Positions 16,661 to 25,771 of a stretch of 64,000 bases of DNA are shown here, in pieces. The DNA lies in NCBI RefSeq assembly GCF_900313065.1, contig NZ_OMPU01000010.1, positions 310,001 to 374,000 of the forward strand. The letters are read 5' to 3'. The stretch is from Kiloniella sp. EL199 (GTDB taxonomy: Bacteria > Pseudomonadota > Alphaproteobacteria > Kiloniellales > Kiloniellaceae). The translations under genes and the position numbers were made by a program. Positions within the stretch are counted from its first letter, which is position 1, and every line of letters starts with the position of its first letter. A model generated the notes under the pieces. That model ran no database searches. It had not been told where the DNA came from and worked only from the letters and a program-made list of their open reading frames with translations.

Positions 16661-19600
16661 TTAGGAGCAACCTGTTGTCCCGCCGCAGGTATCGCATTTC
16701 AGGCAGGTACCGTTACGGACAAGGGTAAAATTTCCACACTCGGGGCAAGAGTCGCCTTCATAGCCTTTCATACGGGCTTCGCGAACTTTTTCCATGCGTG
16801 GGTTTGCTGCTTTTGTTGTGGTTGTTTCCACAACAGTTTCCGTTGTTGTCGGGGCCGGAGTTGCAATTTCCTGAGTTGCTTCGGCTGTTGCCGCAGAAGC
16901 CACGATTTCTTCAGTTGGGCGTCCACCGTTTACAACCATCAATTTGTTGCGGACGTAACCTGTGGACGCAACACGACGTACTGTTTCTGCTACAGCATCT
17001 TCAGGCTTTGGCGGTGTGCTTTCGCCAGTGCCTTTACCCAGCGTGTCTGGCGTGATGTCTGCGGGTTCCACGTGGGCGAGATCATTACGACCAAGGTAGG
17101 AAACAGCCAATTCACGGAAGAGGTAATCAAGGATGGATGTTGCCATCTTGATGACATCGTTCCCTTCGACCATGCCTGACGGTTCAAAGCGGGTGAAGGT
17201 ATAGGCCTCGACGTACTCTTCCAATGGAACACCGTATTGCAGACCGATGGAAATTGCGATGGCGAAGTTGTTCATCAGGCTGCGGAAGGCGGCACCTTCT
17301 TTGTGCATATCGACAAAGATTTCACCCAGGGCACCATCTTCGTACTCACCCGTACGCAGATAAACCTTGTGACCCCCAACGATGGCTTTTTGTGTATAGC
17401 CTTTACGACGAGATGGAAGCTTCTTACGCTCGGTAACTGTTTTTTCGATAACGCGTTCAATGATACGTTCGGCAACAATTTCGACACGTTTTGAAGAGGA
17501 TGCTTCTTCCATTGCCTCTTGTTCGTCTTCGTCGAGTTCAAGAAGAACACCGGAAGAAAGAGGCTGTGACAGTTTGGAGCCGTCACGGTACAGCGCATTC
17601 GCTTTCAAGCCGAGTTTCCATGACAGCATGTAAGCATCTTTACAATCGTCGATAATCGCATTTGCCGGCATGTTGATTGTTTTGGAAATCGCACCGGAAA
17701 TAAACGGCTGGGATGCGGCCATCATACGAATGTGGCTTTCGGCAGAAAGGAAACGTTTGCCGGTTTTACCGCATGGGTTCGCACAATCGAAGATTGGTAA
17801 ATGTTCGTCCTTAAGGTGCGGTGCACCTTCGAGGGTCATGGAGCCTGTGCAATAGATGTTTGCGGCATCAATGTCTTTACGGTTGAAACCCAGTTCAACA
17901 AGCATGTCAAAGTTCATGTCGTTGAGTTGTTCATCCTTGAAGCCCAGTACATTTTTGCACAGATCGTCACCAAGGGTCCATTTATTGAAAATGAACTTGA
18001 TGTCAAAGGCACTGCCAAGACCAGCTTCGACCGCTTCGACCGCTTCGTCTGTAAAGCCCTTGGCTTTCAGGGCTTCGTGGTTGATGCCTGGCGCATTCTT
18101 CAACGTGCCATGACCAACTGCAAACTTGATGATATCGTTAATCTGGTCTTCGCTGTAGCCAAGATTACCGAGAGCACCGGGAACAGTACGATTGATGATC
18201 TTGAAGTAGCCACCGCCAGCAAGTTTTTTGAATTTCACAAGCGCGAAGTCAGGCTCGATACCTGTGGTATCACAATCCATAACAAGGCCGATTGTTCCTG
18301 TCGGGGCAATCACAGTGGTCTGTGCGTTACGATAGCCGTGCTTTTCACCAAGCTCTAGCGCCTGATCCCAAGCGGCTTTGGCTGCTTCGACCATTTTCTG
18401 ATCCGGGCAGTCTTTGGCGACGATTGGCACAGGAAGAACTTCGAGTTCTTCATAGCCAGCTTCTTCGCCATAGGCAGCGCGACGGTGGTTACGCATCACG
18501 CGCAGCATGTCTTTTTTGTTGAGGTCGTAGCGTTTGAACGCGCCGAGTTCACCCGCCATTTCAGCAGATGTGGCATAGGCTGTACCGGTCATGATCGCGC
18601 TTAGGGTCGCACAGATTGCACGGCCTTCGTCTGAATCATAAGAAACGCCAGTGGACATTAACATGCCGCCGATGTTGGCAAAACCGAGACCTAGTGTACG
18701 GAACTCATAAGAATACTGAGCGATGGATTTTGACGGGAACTGTGCCATCAAAACGGAAATTTCCAACGCAATAGTCCACAGACGTGTTGTGTGGATGTAA
18801 GCTTCGATATCAAAGCTGCCGTCTTCGCGCAGGAAGGTCATCAGGTTCATGGATGCCAAGTTACAGGCTGTATCATCCAGGAACATGTACTCAGAACAAG
18901 GGTTAGAGCCGTTAATGCGACCGGACTTAGGGCAGGTATGCCACTCGTTAATCGTGGTGTCATACTGGATGCCGGGGTCAGCACAGGCCCAGGCTGCGTG
19001 TGAGATCTGGTCCCAAAGATCACGCGCCTTGACCGTTTTATGCACTTTCCCATCTGAACGACGGATTAAATCCCAGTCGCCATCTTCTTCAAGTGTCTGG
19101 AAGAAACCGTTGGCAACACGCACAGAGTTATTGGAATTCTGGCCGGATACTGTCAGATAGGCATCTGAATCCCAGTCCGTGTTGTAGGTTTCAAACTCAA
19201 TGTTTGTGAAACCCTGTTCTGCGAATTGAAGAACGCGCTGAACGTAGCTCATGGGAACTTCGTGACTGCGCGCAGATTTGATGGCTGCTTTCAATGTGGT
19301 GTTCTTGCGCGGATCAACCCGGTCTTTGCCCGAGAGCTGATCTGTATTACACGCTGCCATAATTTTGGTCAGATGTGTCTGGCAGATTTTTGAGCCGGCT
19401 ACAAGGGCGGCAACTTTCTGTTCTTCGACAACTTTCCAGTTGATGTATTCCTCGATATCCGGGTGATCCAGATCCACGGTTACCATCTTGGCTGCCCGTC
19501 GTGTTGTTCCACCGGATTTGATTGCCCCGGCGGCACGGTCACCAATTTTGAGGAAGCTCATCAGGCCGGAAGATTTCCCGCCACCTGAAAGAGGTTCTGC

Positions 19601-20323
19601 AGCACCACGAACACGAGAGAAGTTTGTACCTGTACCTGAACCATATTTAAACAGACGCGCTTCACGAACCCAAAGATCCATGATGCCGTTTTCATTTACA
19701 AGATCGTCATCAACGGACTGGATGAAACAGGCATGGGGCTGTGGATGCTCATAAGATGATTTTGATTTGGTGAGCTTGCCGGTTTTGTAATCGACATAAT
19801 GGTGTCCCTGTCCGGGGCCATCAATACCATAGGCCCAGTGCAGGCCGGTGTTGAACCACTGTGGAGAATTTGGCGCCGTCATCTGATTGGTGAGCATATA
19901 GCGCATTTCGTCAAAATAGGTACGGGCGTCTTCTTCACTATCGAAGTAGCCGCCTTTCCAGCCCCAGTATGTCCAGGTACCTGCCAGACGGTCAAAAACC
20001 TGTTTGGCAGAAGTTTCACCAATGATGCGTTCGTCTTCGGGGATGTCAGACATTGCGTCATGATCTGGTTCTGAGCGCCACAACCATGACGGGACAGAGT
20101 TTTCTTCTACTCGTTTAAGTTTTTGCGGGATACCGCGTTTTCGGAAGTATTTTTGCGCGATAATATCGCATGCCACCTGGCTCCAGTTAGCTGGAACTTC
20201 AATGTCCTTAGCCTGGAAGACTATAGAGCCATCCGGATTTTTGATTTCACTGGTTGTGAAGCGAAACTCAATTGCGTCGTAGACATCTTTCCCGGTTTCC
20301 GTAAAGCGACGTGCGATGCGCAT
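16661..20323 (-). CDS. nrdJ: Adenosylcobalamin-dependent (class II) ribonucleoside-diphosphate reductase
   Basis: A 1220-residue cytoplasmic enzyme that reduces ribonucleotides to deoxyribonucleotides using a B12-derived radical, independent of oxygen. Seen: an alphaproteobacterial N-terminal region; [14 protein letters not shown] (about 130); [13 protein letters not shown]; the active-site motif [57 protein letters not shown]; a long variable segment rich in Thr, Ala and Glu (about 1120-1180); and a C-terminal CPECGNF ... CLKCDTCGG zinc-ribbon/redox tail. Length matches long NrdJ proteins. Upstream DNA holds NrdR-box-like repeats and a perfect DnaA box, so repression by NrdR and cell-cycle input from DnaA are plausible. 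It stands alone with its own terminator. Confidence 0.97.
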   Translation of the reverse strand: MRIARRFTETGKDVYDAIEFRFTTSEIKNPDGSIVFQAKDIEVPANWSQVACDIIAQKYFRKRGIPQKLKRVEENSVPSWLWRSEPDHDAMSDIPEDERIIGETSAKQVFDRLAGTWTYWGWKGGYFDSEEDARTYFDEMRYMLTNQMTAPNSPQWFNTGLHWAYGIDGPGQGHHYVDYKTGKLTKSKSSYEHPQPHACFIQSVDDDLVNENGIMDLWVREARLFKYGSGTGTNFSRVRGAAEPLSGGGKSSGLMSFLKIGDRAAGAIKSGGTTRRAAKMVTVDLDHPDIEEYINWKVVEEQKVAALVAGSKICQTHLTKIMAACNTDQLSGKDRVDPRKNTTLKAAIKSARSHEVPMSYVQRVLQFAEQGFTNIEFETYNTDWDSDAYLTVSGQNSNNSVRVANGFFQTLEEDGDWDLIRRSDGKVHKTVKARDLWDQISHAAWACADPGIQYDTTINEWHTCPKSGRINGSNPCSEYMFLDDTACNLASMNLMTFLREDGSFDIEAYIHTTRLWTIALEISVLMAQFPSKSIAQYSYEFRTLGLGFANIGGMLMSTGVSYDSDEGRAICATLSAIMTGTAYATSAEMAGELGAFKRYDLNKKDMLRVMRNHRRAAYGEEAGYEELEVLPVPIVAKDCPDQKMVEAAKAAWDQALELGEKHGYRNAQTTVIAPTGTIGLVMDCDTTGIEPDFALVKFKKLAGGGYFKIINRTVPGALGNLGYSEDQINDIIKFAVGHGTLKNAPGINHEALKAKGFTDEAVEAVEAGLGSAFDIKFIFNKWTLGDDLCKNVLGFKDEQLNDMNFDMLVELGFNRKDIDAANIYCTGSMTLEGAPHLKDEHLPIFDCANPCGKTGKRFLSAESHIRMMAASQPFISGAISKTINMPANAIIDDCKDAYMLSWKLGLKANALYRDGSKLSQPLSSGVLLELDEDEQEAMEEASSSKRVEIVAERIIERVIEKTVTERKKLPSRRKGYTQKAIVGGHKVYLRTGEYEDGALGEIFVDMHKEGAAFRSLMNNFAIAISIGLQYGVPLEEYVEAYTFTRFEPSGMVEGNDVIKMATSILDYLFRELAVSYLGRNDLAHVEPADITPDTLGKGTGESTPPKPEDAVAETVRRVASTGYVRNKLMVVNGGRPTEEIVASAATAEATQEIATPAPTTTETVVETTTTKAANPRMEKVREARMKGYEGDSCPECGNFTLVRNGTCLKCDTCGGTTGCS

Positions 20324-20484
20324 GCCGTATCCCCTTTAAATATAACAAGACTCATTAATAGAGCTCTGGAAAAAAGGTGTTGATATCCTGTCCCAGAACT
20401 CACTCGTATCACTCAGCCCACAAGTTCAGAACTCTGCGGGTTTCTGCGAGTAGAAGCACATTTTGTTGATCTGAATTGATTTAA

Positions 20485-20542
20485 CCACAATATTTGGTTG
20501 TCGTCATCACTATTTTGCGTATTGACACACTATTTTGTATGT
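20485..20542 (-). promoter_or_regulatory. Cluster of NrdR-box-like repeats upstream of nrdJ
   Basis: Three related 16-base elements: CCACAATATTTGGTTG (20485), TCACTATTTTGCGTAT (20507) and ACACTATTTTGTATGT (20527). The last two share CACTATTTTG at a 20-base interval; first and third are 42 bases apart, about four helical turns. The known NrdR box is a 16-base palindrome near ACACWATATATWGTGT, and NrdR boxes come in phased pairs. The match is partial, so the call is tentative. Confidence 0.45.
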
Positions 20543-20561
20543 ACCCGGTTTTGAATAAGCC

Positions 20562-20570
20562 TGTGGATAA
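20562..20570 (-). promoter_or_regulatory. DnaA box upstream of nrdJ
   Basis: TGTGGATAA, the exact complement of the consensus DnaA box TTATCCACA, lies about 20 bases beyond the outermost NrdR-like element. DnaA is known to regulate ribonucleotide reductase genes in other bacteria. A single 9-mer can occur by chance. Confidence 0.45.
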
Positions 20571-20939
20571 ATCTGTTGATGAGAAGAGGACGAAATCTAT
20601 TGTGTTTGAAAAGTGGCGGAAAAATCAAACTCTTTAACAGATATATAAAATGCGATTTTATTTATTTAAAAACGTGAAAAAAATATCTCAAAGAATTTCG
20701 AATCTGATCGGAATATCCCAGTGTGAATTTTGCCGGGTTTTCATTACCGATTCGTGTCAGTAAAAAGAAAATTAAACAATTACATTTCACGATGAATTCC
20801 TGATTATGAGATCGTATTACCATAAATATCTGAAAAATATAGGCTTAACCAATAAGTTGTAATAACAGAAAAAAATCGTGAAATAATTTGCCATGATGAG
20901 AGTGCAAGGTTGCGGAGACACGAGGGTTGGTTCTCTGGA

Positions 20940-21845
20940 TTAGGGTGCTGCTACTCTAACCGGTCGATAGCAGGAAATAACAACGGCACTTAAAACAAAA
21001 ATTGATCCGATTATCTGGGGCTGATTTAAGGTCTCGTGCAACACAATGACGGCTGTTATGATTGTAATCACTGGCTCTATGTTAAAGAGCATGGCTGTTC
21101 TGGAAGGGCCAATAAAATTGACAGTTGCGATTTGCCCCAAAGTTGCCAGCAGGTAAAGTAGGGCAATTGTTATCGAAAGAACCCAGCCAAACCATTGATT
21201 TGACCATTCGTTCGGCAAACTGACATTGCCATCGAAAAGAAGATACAGGCAAGTCAAGGCCGTTGCGACAATGTTCACATAAAATACAATTGTCAGGTTG
21301 GGGACATGGCTTACCACTGATCTGCTGACAATTAGCGTGCCGGATATGGAAAAGGCAGCCCCCATAACAAACAGAACACCCCGCCAATCCAGCTCTTCTA
21401 TATTTGTACCCAGGGCAATCGTGATGCCTGTAAACGCGAGAATGGAAAGACCGAGTTGGATAAGGCTTGGTAAACGTCTTTGCAGTAGTGGATCGATTAC
21501 AGTGACAATAACAGGGTAGGTGTAGAATAAAATGGCACCGAGGCTAACAGGAATGTAGGTAACGGCGGATAGATAACAGACCGTGACACCGAAAATAAGT
21601 AATCCCATGCTACAAAGAGGCAGGATTTTATTTTTAGGTACGGTCAATGTGCTTTTGGTGACAAGAATTATGGCAGCCATAATCAGGCTGCCAATGATAA
21701 AGCGTATGATCGTTGCGCTACTGGCTGTAACCCCAAGGCTATGAGCAAAGGGGAAGACTGGTGTGATTAGCCCAAAGGCAGTACCTCCTGCAAGACCTGT
21801 GACAATACCAGCGAGTGGCGGCTTTTTTGTTTGTGCATTGTTCAC
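20940..21845 (-). CDS. EamA/DMT-superfamily transporter
   Basis: A 301-residue inner-membrane protein of the drug/metabolite transporter superfamily, probably an exporter of a small metabolite; the substrate cannot be told. Seen: two EamA repeats with about ten hydrophobic helices, the first repeat ending near ALGTNIEELDW and the second near the C-terminus, with FYTYPVIVTVIDPLL and FNIEPVITIITAVIVLHETL, the typical end-of-repeat signatures. The start is GTG with only a weak ribosome-binding site. No operon partner: nrdJ lies on one side and a divergent gene on the other. Confidence 0.88.
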   Translation of the reverse strand: MNNAQTKKPPLAGIVTGLAGGTAFGLITPVFPFAHSLGVTASSATIIRFIIGSLIMAAIILVTKSTLTVPKNKILPLCSMGLLIFGVTVCYLSAVTYIPVSLGAILFYTYPVIVTVIDPLLQRRLPSLIQLGLSILAFTGITIALGTNIEELDWRGVLFVMGAAFSISGTLIVSRSVVSHVPNLTIVFYVNIVATALTCLYLLFDGNVSLPNEWSNQWFGWVLSITIALLYLLATLGQIATVNFIGPSRTAMLFNIEPVITIITAVIVLHETLNQPQIIGSIFVLSAVVISCYRPVRVAAP

Positions 21846-22193
21846 TGGGACGTTCTTTGGGATGTTCTTTGGCCTCTCGCTAATATTCTATAAAAAAGTG
21901 CAGGAATCAGTAGTGCTTTGAGAACGGATACCTTTATTTATACAGTGCTGTCTGGCTACCAGTTGATATTATTTGATGATGACTAAAGCTTTTTTTGCTG
22001 AGTGCTGCAAGGAAAAGCATTTACGATATGTATCTATGAGCTAACGAAATTTAATGAATTTTCCGGGGTGTGACTTTTGGCCTGCAATCAAAGAGGCATC
22101 AGAGCGTGTATCATCCGGTTGTCTATGTTATTTAAGTTCCAGATTAATACGGCGTAATTAGAAGATCAAAAAGACCGGAGTGAGAACGGCTCT
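21846..22193. other. Divergent intergenic region, no recognised element
   Basis: About 350 bases between divergent genes; it must hold two promoters, but I see no convincing repeat, hairpin or conserved motif. Confidence 0.5.
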
Positions 22194-23048
22194 ATGAGAG
22201 TTTCCCTATTAGATTTCCGCGACAGGCTTGAAGATTGCCTTGAGGCAAGAGGAGCACAGGAAATTACCCTTGATCGGGCTTCATCCATGATACAATGGGC
22301 TGAACGCCTTCATCGTTGTGGTATTCGTTTTTTGGCTAAGAATAATGATGCCTATAGCCGAACGGATATGACCAGGATTGAAGAGGTAACTGAAAAGGGG
22401 AATGCCGTATTCCTGAATGCGAATGGGCAATCATTGGCAGTTGCCGGCATTCAGGCACTGGAAAAAGCCAGCGTTAGTGCAAAAGAGCAAGGTATGGGGC
22501 TTGCCGTTATTTCCGGCGTTTGTGATTTGGTTGGCTTGGGACAACTTGTTGAGGAAACTGTGCAGGACGGTTTGGCTTGTTTTGCGACCTTTATGGTTGA
22601 TCCTGTTTCTGAAGAGGGGCAGATCCTGACAGAGCTTTATGGCAATAGCCGTGGTATTGTTGGTGTACCGGGGGATGACGAAGATCTTTATATAGAACTG
22701 TATGGCCTCCCCGTTAGTCATGATGTTTTTATGCAGGGTATCACACCAAGCAATATCGGGGAATTGGTTGTAAGCGCCCTGACTAAATCAGATCAGGCAA
22801 AATCGGATAAGCAGGTATCAGGCTGTACGATTTTGGTTTTGGATCTTCCCCAGCTGTATCTGGATATGATTAAGGGGCTTGAAGCCGGTGTTTCCTCTGC
22901 GCCTGCGCGTTTATTTAATCCGGCAGATCAGATTGCCAGAAATCAGGATATTGCAGAACAAGGTTACCAGATTGAGGAAGGAGATTGGGAGATGATCTGT
23001 GCACAGGAAGGGCTGGCAAGCGTGTCTAAAGAGGGTACAGAGGCATAG
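22194..23048 (+). CDS. Divergent Ldh_2-like (malate/L-lactate dehydrogenase family) protein, probably non-catalytic
   Basis: A 284-residue protein that I relate to the Ldh_2 family (malate, lactate and ureidoglycolate dehydrogenases), though remotely. Shared features: GQSLAVAGIQALEKA like the GxxVgxxAMexAIekA helix; EQGMGLAVISG like the segment that leads into NSNHFG; GLACFATFMVDP; and a C-terminal tail with ILVLDLPQLY, AEQGYQIEEGDWEMI like the family's last helix. At the NSNHFG position (about 106-116) the sequence is SGVCDLVGLG, so the catalytic His is missing, and the protein is shorter than the usual 330-350 residues. It is probably a pseudo-enzyme. It precedes the NDUFA12 gene by 200 bases. 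The relation is inferred by eye. Confidence 0.5.
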   Translation: MRVSLLDFRDRLEDCLEARGAQEITLDRASSMIQWAERLHRCGIRFLAKNNDAYSRTDMTRIEEVTEKGNAVFLNANGQSLAVAGIQALEKASVSAKEQGMGLAVISGVCDLVGLGQLVEETVQDGLACFATFMVDPVSEEGQILTELYGNSRGIVGVPGDDEDLYIELYGLPVSHDVFMQGITPSNIGELVVSALTKSDQAKSDKQVSGCTILVLDLPQLYLDMIKGLEAGVSSAPARLFNPADQIARNQDIAEQGYQIEEGDWEMICAQEGLASVSKEGTEA

Positions 23049-23247
23049 CTGGGTAAAAATTGCGTCATTTTTGCGCCCTTTAGGCTGGACTGAAAGAGGT
23101 TGCAGTGTAATATTCAGCGCAGAACGACAAGTAGCGTTTCGCGAACGATGCTTAGTATTTATTAAAAAGAGCGGTTACTTTAAGTAGCTGTTCATAAGAC
23201 AGATATATAAGAATAGGGTTAGAACCCAATTCAATTAAGGAAGAGAT

Positions 23248-23628
23248 ATGGCTGGAACTCCTCTTGGAACTCGTCTGTTTACATGGCTCAAAGGTGAGTT
23301 GGTTGGACAAGATCAGGACGGTAACAAGTTCTATCGCACAAAGGGCGGCAGTGAAGTACATAAGAATAGCCTGCGGTCCGAACGTCGTTGGGTTATTTAT
23401 AACGGTGAACCTGAAGCAAGTCGTGTTTCTGCTGACTGGCATGCCTGGATCCATCATACAACGGATGAATTACCACCAGAAGGTGGGTATGCCAAACATG
23501 ATTGGCAGCAAGAACATCAGCCAAATAAAACAGGTACAGCCGAAGCATACCGTCCACAGGGAAGTATGTTAAAAGCAGGCGAACGCCCACGTGTTTCTGG
23601 CGATTATGATGCCTGGCAACCTGAATAA
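23248..23628 (+). CDS. NADH:ubiquinone oxidoreductase subunit, NDUFA12 family
   Basis: A 126-residue accessory subunit of respiratory complex I, found in alphaproteobacteria and mitochondria (B17.2/NDUFA12). Seen: GTRLFTWLKGELVGQDQDGNKFYRTKG, whose pieces GxxVGxDxxGNkYY are diagnostic; RRWVIYNGEPEASRVSADWHAWIHH; and PPEGGY in the middle. There is no membrane segment, as expected for a matrix-side (cytoplasmic-side) subunit. An AAGGAAGAG ribosome-binding site precedes the ATG. The main nuo operon is elsewhere; the position next to mlaD, DUF2155 and aat is a common alphaproteobacterial arrangement. Confidence 0.95.
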   Translation: MAGTPLGTRLFTWLKGELVGQDQDGNKFYRTKGGSEVHKNSLRSERRWVIYNGEPEASRVSADWHAWIHHTTDELPPEGGYAKHDWQQEHQPNKTGTAEAYRPQGSMLKAGERPRVSGDYDAWQPE

Positions 23629-23713
23629 ATTTTATTATTAGAGGCTGAGGTTGGTTTTTCTGAGCTTCTGCCTTTATTTTATTAATTAATTTGTCTTATC
23701 ACAGGTGAACTTG

Positions 23714-24163
23714 ATGAATAGAAGTATTGTTGAAACAATTATTGGCGGCTTTGTTTTGCTTGTTGCTGTTTCCTTTGGCTTCTATGCCTTTAGTAACAAT
23801 TCGGGTGGATCTTCTGCGGGATATGAAGTTGTTGCCGAGTTTGATAATGCAAGTGGTTTGGTTTCAGGCACAGATGTTGAAATCGCTGGGGTAAAGGTTG
23901 GAACTGTTCTTCGTCAGGAACTTGACAAAGATACCTATTTTGCTGTTGTCACACTTTTGATTGATGAGGATGTCAAGCTCCCCAAAGGAACTTCGGCACG
24001 CATTCTTTCTGATAGTTTGCTGGGCGGCAATTTCGTTAGTCTTGAACCTGGTGGAGAAGACGAGTACATCGAAGCCGGTGGATCAATTGATGATACCCAG
24101 GGTTTTGTAAATCTAATGGACCTTCTTGGTCGTTTTGTCTTCTCTTCCGCTGATAGCGATTGA
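23714..24163 (+). CDS. mlaD: MlaD-type MCE-domain lipid transport protein
   Basis: A 149-residue protein of the outer-membrane lipid asymmetry (Mla) system, which carries phospholipids between the two membranes. Seen: an N-terminal signal anchor (about 4-27, VETIIGGFVLLVAVSFGFYAF) and a single MCE domain (about 38-118) with EFDNASGLVSGTDVEIAGVKVG and SLLGGNFVSLEPGG. The start chosen is ATG 23714, with AGGTGA five bases upstream; GTG 23705 is the alternative. The ATPase and permease partners (mlaF, mlaE) are not in the window; in alphaproteobacteria mlaD is often placed apart from them, beside the NDUFA12 gene as here. Confidence 0.92.
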   Translation: MNRSIVETIIGGFVLLVAVSFGFYAFSNNSGGSSAGYEVVAEFDNASGLVSGTDVEIAGVKVGTVLRQELDKDTYFAVVTLLIDEDVKLPKGTSARILSDSLLGGNFVSLEPGGEDEYIEAGGSIDDTQGFVNLMDLLGRFVFSSADSD

Positions 24164-24202
24164 TCATAGATTTCAAAAGAGAATCTTAAGGGTGGCGTAA
24201 TC

Positions 24203-24433
24203 ATGACAGATAAGTCGAAATCATTAACTGTCTGGCGCCAACCTGATGGAGAACCTCTTTCCTGCCTTGAAAAGATCAAAGTCTTGAATGAAAATCTGGA
24301 AGAAATAAGAGAACTCTCGCAAGACGCACTGGAAGATGCTGTCCTTATGGGGGGGGACGAAGGTCAGCTAAGAGAAGTTTTGAAGACTATTGTTGATGAT
24401 CTGGTGAATCCCTACGCGTCAAAAAAACACTGA
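24203..24433 (+). CDS. Small conserved hypothetical protein
   Basis: A 76-residue acidic, helix-rich soluble protein. Segments LNENLEEIRELSQDALEDAVLMG and REVLKTIVDDLVNPY look conserved in small proteins from related alphaproteobacteria as far as I recall. The ATG follows a GGGTGGCG-like ribosome-binding site. It lies between mlaD and the DUF2155 gene on the same strand with a 39-base gap, so it is probably co-transcribed with mlaD. Its stop codon lies inside the first unit of a triple direct repeat. No function can be assigned. Confidence 0.7.
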   Translation: MTDKSKSLTVWRQPDGEPLSCLEKIKVLNENLEEIRELSQDALEDAVLMGGDEGQLREVLKTIVDDLVNPYASKKH

Positions 24434-24479
24434 TAGGCCCTGACAACTGATAGGCCCTGACAACTGATAGGCCCAGACA
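24429..24479 (+). repeat. Three tandem 17-bp direct repeats
   Basis: Unit ACTGATAGGCCCTGACA at 24429, 24446 and 24463; the third has one mismatch (T to A). The first unit contains the stop codon of the 76-residue gene, and the array ends 16 bases before the next start. It looks like slippage duplication. Confidence 0.9.
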
Positions 24480-24495
24480 AAGGAACATTGTTAAC

Positions 24496-24975
24496 TTGTT
24501 ACAGGTTGTGAATAAAATTACTCCTAAGCGAGGCAGTTCACCGTCGATGACGGCTTTAATTGTCGGGGTTTTCATGGGTAGCTTTGTCGGAACGGTTTCT
24601 CAATCTGCCAAGGCCGAGATGATTTCTTATGAGGTTGCTGTTTTACAGGGGTTGAACAAGATAACGGCGCGTGTATCAGAACTGCGAGTACCCGTAAATC
24701 AACCAGTTCGTTTTGGTTCGCTTGAGATTATCGCGAGAGAGTGTCGTAAAAGTCGCCCGGAAGAAATGCCTGAGTCTGCTTCCTTTCTCGAAATTGATGA
24801 CTATAAAGAAAACATTGAGGCAACGCAGATGTTTGCTGGCTGGATGTTTGCTTCTTCCCCTGCCGTGTCGGCGATGGAGCATCCTGTCTATGATATCTGG
24901 GTGGTGAATTGTATTTCCCGGGATGAGGCGCAAGCTTTATCCGAGCAAACTGAAAAAGAAACAAAGGCAGAGTAA
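24496..24975 (+). CDS. DUF2155 domain periplasmic protein
   Basis: A 159-residue exported protein of the DUF2155 family, common in alphaproteobacteria and of unknown role. Seen: an N-terminal signal sequence (about 18-40, with TALIVGVFMGSFVGT and cleavage near AKA-EM), then ITARVSELRVPVNQPVRFGSL, a Cys in RECRKSRPEE, the conserved AGWMFASSPAVSAMEHPVYDIWV and a second Cys in NCIS; the two Cys may form a disulfide. The frame opens at TTG 24496; GTG 24508 is an equally possible start. It lies directly after the tandem repeats and probably ends the mlaD transcript. Confidence 0.87.
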   Translation: MLQVVNKITPKRGSSPSMTALIVGVFMGSFVGTVSQSAKAEMISYEVAVLQGLNKITARVSELRVPVNQPVRFGSLEIIARECRKSRPEEMPESASFLEIDDYKENIEATQMFAGWMFASSPAVSAMEHPVYDIWVVNCISRDEAQALSEQTEKETKAE

Positions 24976-25038
24976 GAATAATCGCACTTCCATGAGATTT
25001 CTCTAAGTGGAAGATGCTTTCAATTACGACTCATAAAA

Positions 25039-25707
25039 TCAATCTCCTGTGTATAGAGTGGGGCGATTGCCTTTACAGCTTTCAATGAAATCTGATAGTT
25101 CGTTTTCTGATAGTTCTATTGGGAAACGGGCAGGGGCCTGCATCGCTTCGAACAGACATTTCTTGTATATCTCACGATCTACTTCAATTGCGCCAAACTG
25201 GCTTAGGTGTTCTGTGGTAAACTGTGTGTCCAGTAGGCTGTAGCTCCCTTTCACAAGGCGAGCGGCGAGATGGATAAGAGCCACTTTGCTTGCATTACTA
25301 CGACGCGAAAACATGCTTTCGCCAAAGAAAGCTCCGCCCAAAGAGACTCCATAAAGACCGCCAACGAGTTTACCATCAAGCCAACACTCTACGGAATGAG
25401 CAAAACCTCTCTTGTGAAGCTGGGTGTATATTTTTTTTATAAGTGGATTAATCCAGGTATCCGGGCGTTGCGATGTTGCTGCTGCACACATTTCCAACAC
25501 GTTAGGAAAGGCGGTATTACAGCGGATTTCGAAAGGTTTTTTTCGTAGCGTTTTGCCTAAAGACCGAGAGATATGGATCTTATCCAGAGGAAGTATGCCG
25601 CGATTCTCTGGATCTATCCAATGGAGATCCAGAGAATCATGACTTTCAGCCATTGGAAAAACGCCAATGGTATATGCTTTTAAGAGTAGATCTGCAGTGA
25701 TCTCCAT
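25039..25707 (-). CDS. aat: Leucyl/phenylalanyl-tRNA-protein transferase
   Basis: A 222-residue cytoplasmic enzyme that moves Leu or Phe from aminoacyl-tRNA to the N-terminus of proteins starting with Lys or Arg, marking them for ClpS-ClpAP. Seen: LLLKAYTIGVFPMAE near the start, WIDPENRGILPLD, HISRSLGKTLRK, WINPLIKKIYTQLHKRGFAHSVECW, LVGGLYGVSLGGAFFGESMFSR, the most diagnostic block, and LLDTQFTTEHLSQFGA. Length fits. ATG 25707 is preferred over GTG 25713 because AGGTG lies at good spacing. It follows accC on the same strand; clpS and clpA, its pathway partners, are 17 kb away. Confidence 0.97.
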   Translation of the reverse strand: MEITADLLLKAYTIGVFPMAESHDSLDLHWIDPENRGILPLDKIHISRSLGKTLRKKPFEIRCNTAFPNVLEMCAAATSQRPDTWINPLIKKIYTQLHKRGFAHSVECWLDGKLVGGLYGVSLGGAFFGESMFSRRSNASKVALIHLAARLVKGSYSLLDTQFTTEHLSQFGAIEVDREIYKKCLFEAMQAPARFPIELSENELSDFIESCKGNRPTLYTGD

Positions 25708-25771
25708 GAACACCTATGCCCTGAAAAATTATGCTTAAACACTTAATTCGGGGAATGCTTGTCCAGTTTTT

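Larger units (their letters stand above)
20324..20939. other. AT-rich region upstream of nrdJ
   Basis: About 616 bases. The nrdJ promoter elements (20485-20570) are listed separately. From about 20600 to 20939 the DNA is very AT-rich and I see no gene or strong repeat. Confidence 0.5.

Noticed and set aside
24429-24479. Tandem repeat as a CRISPR array
   Set aside because: Units are head-to-tail without spacers.
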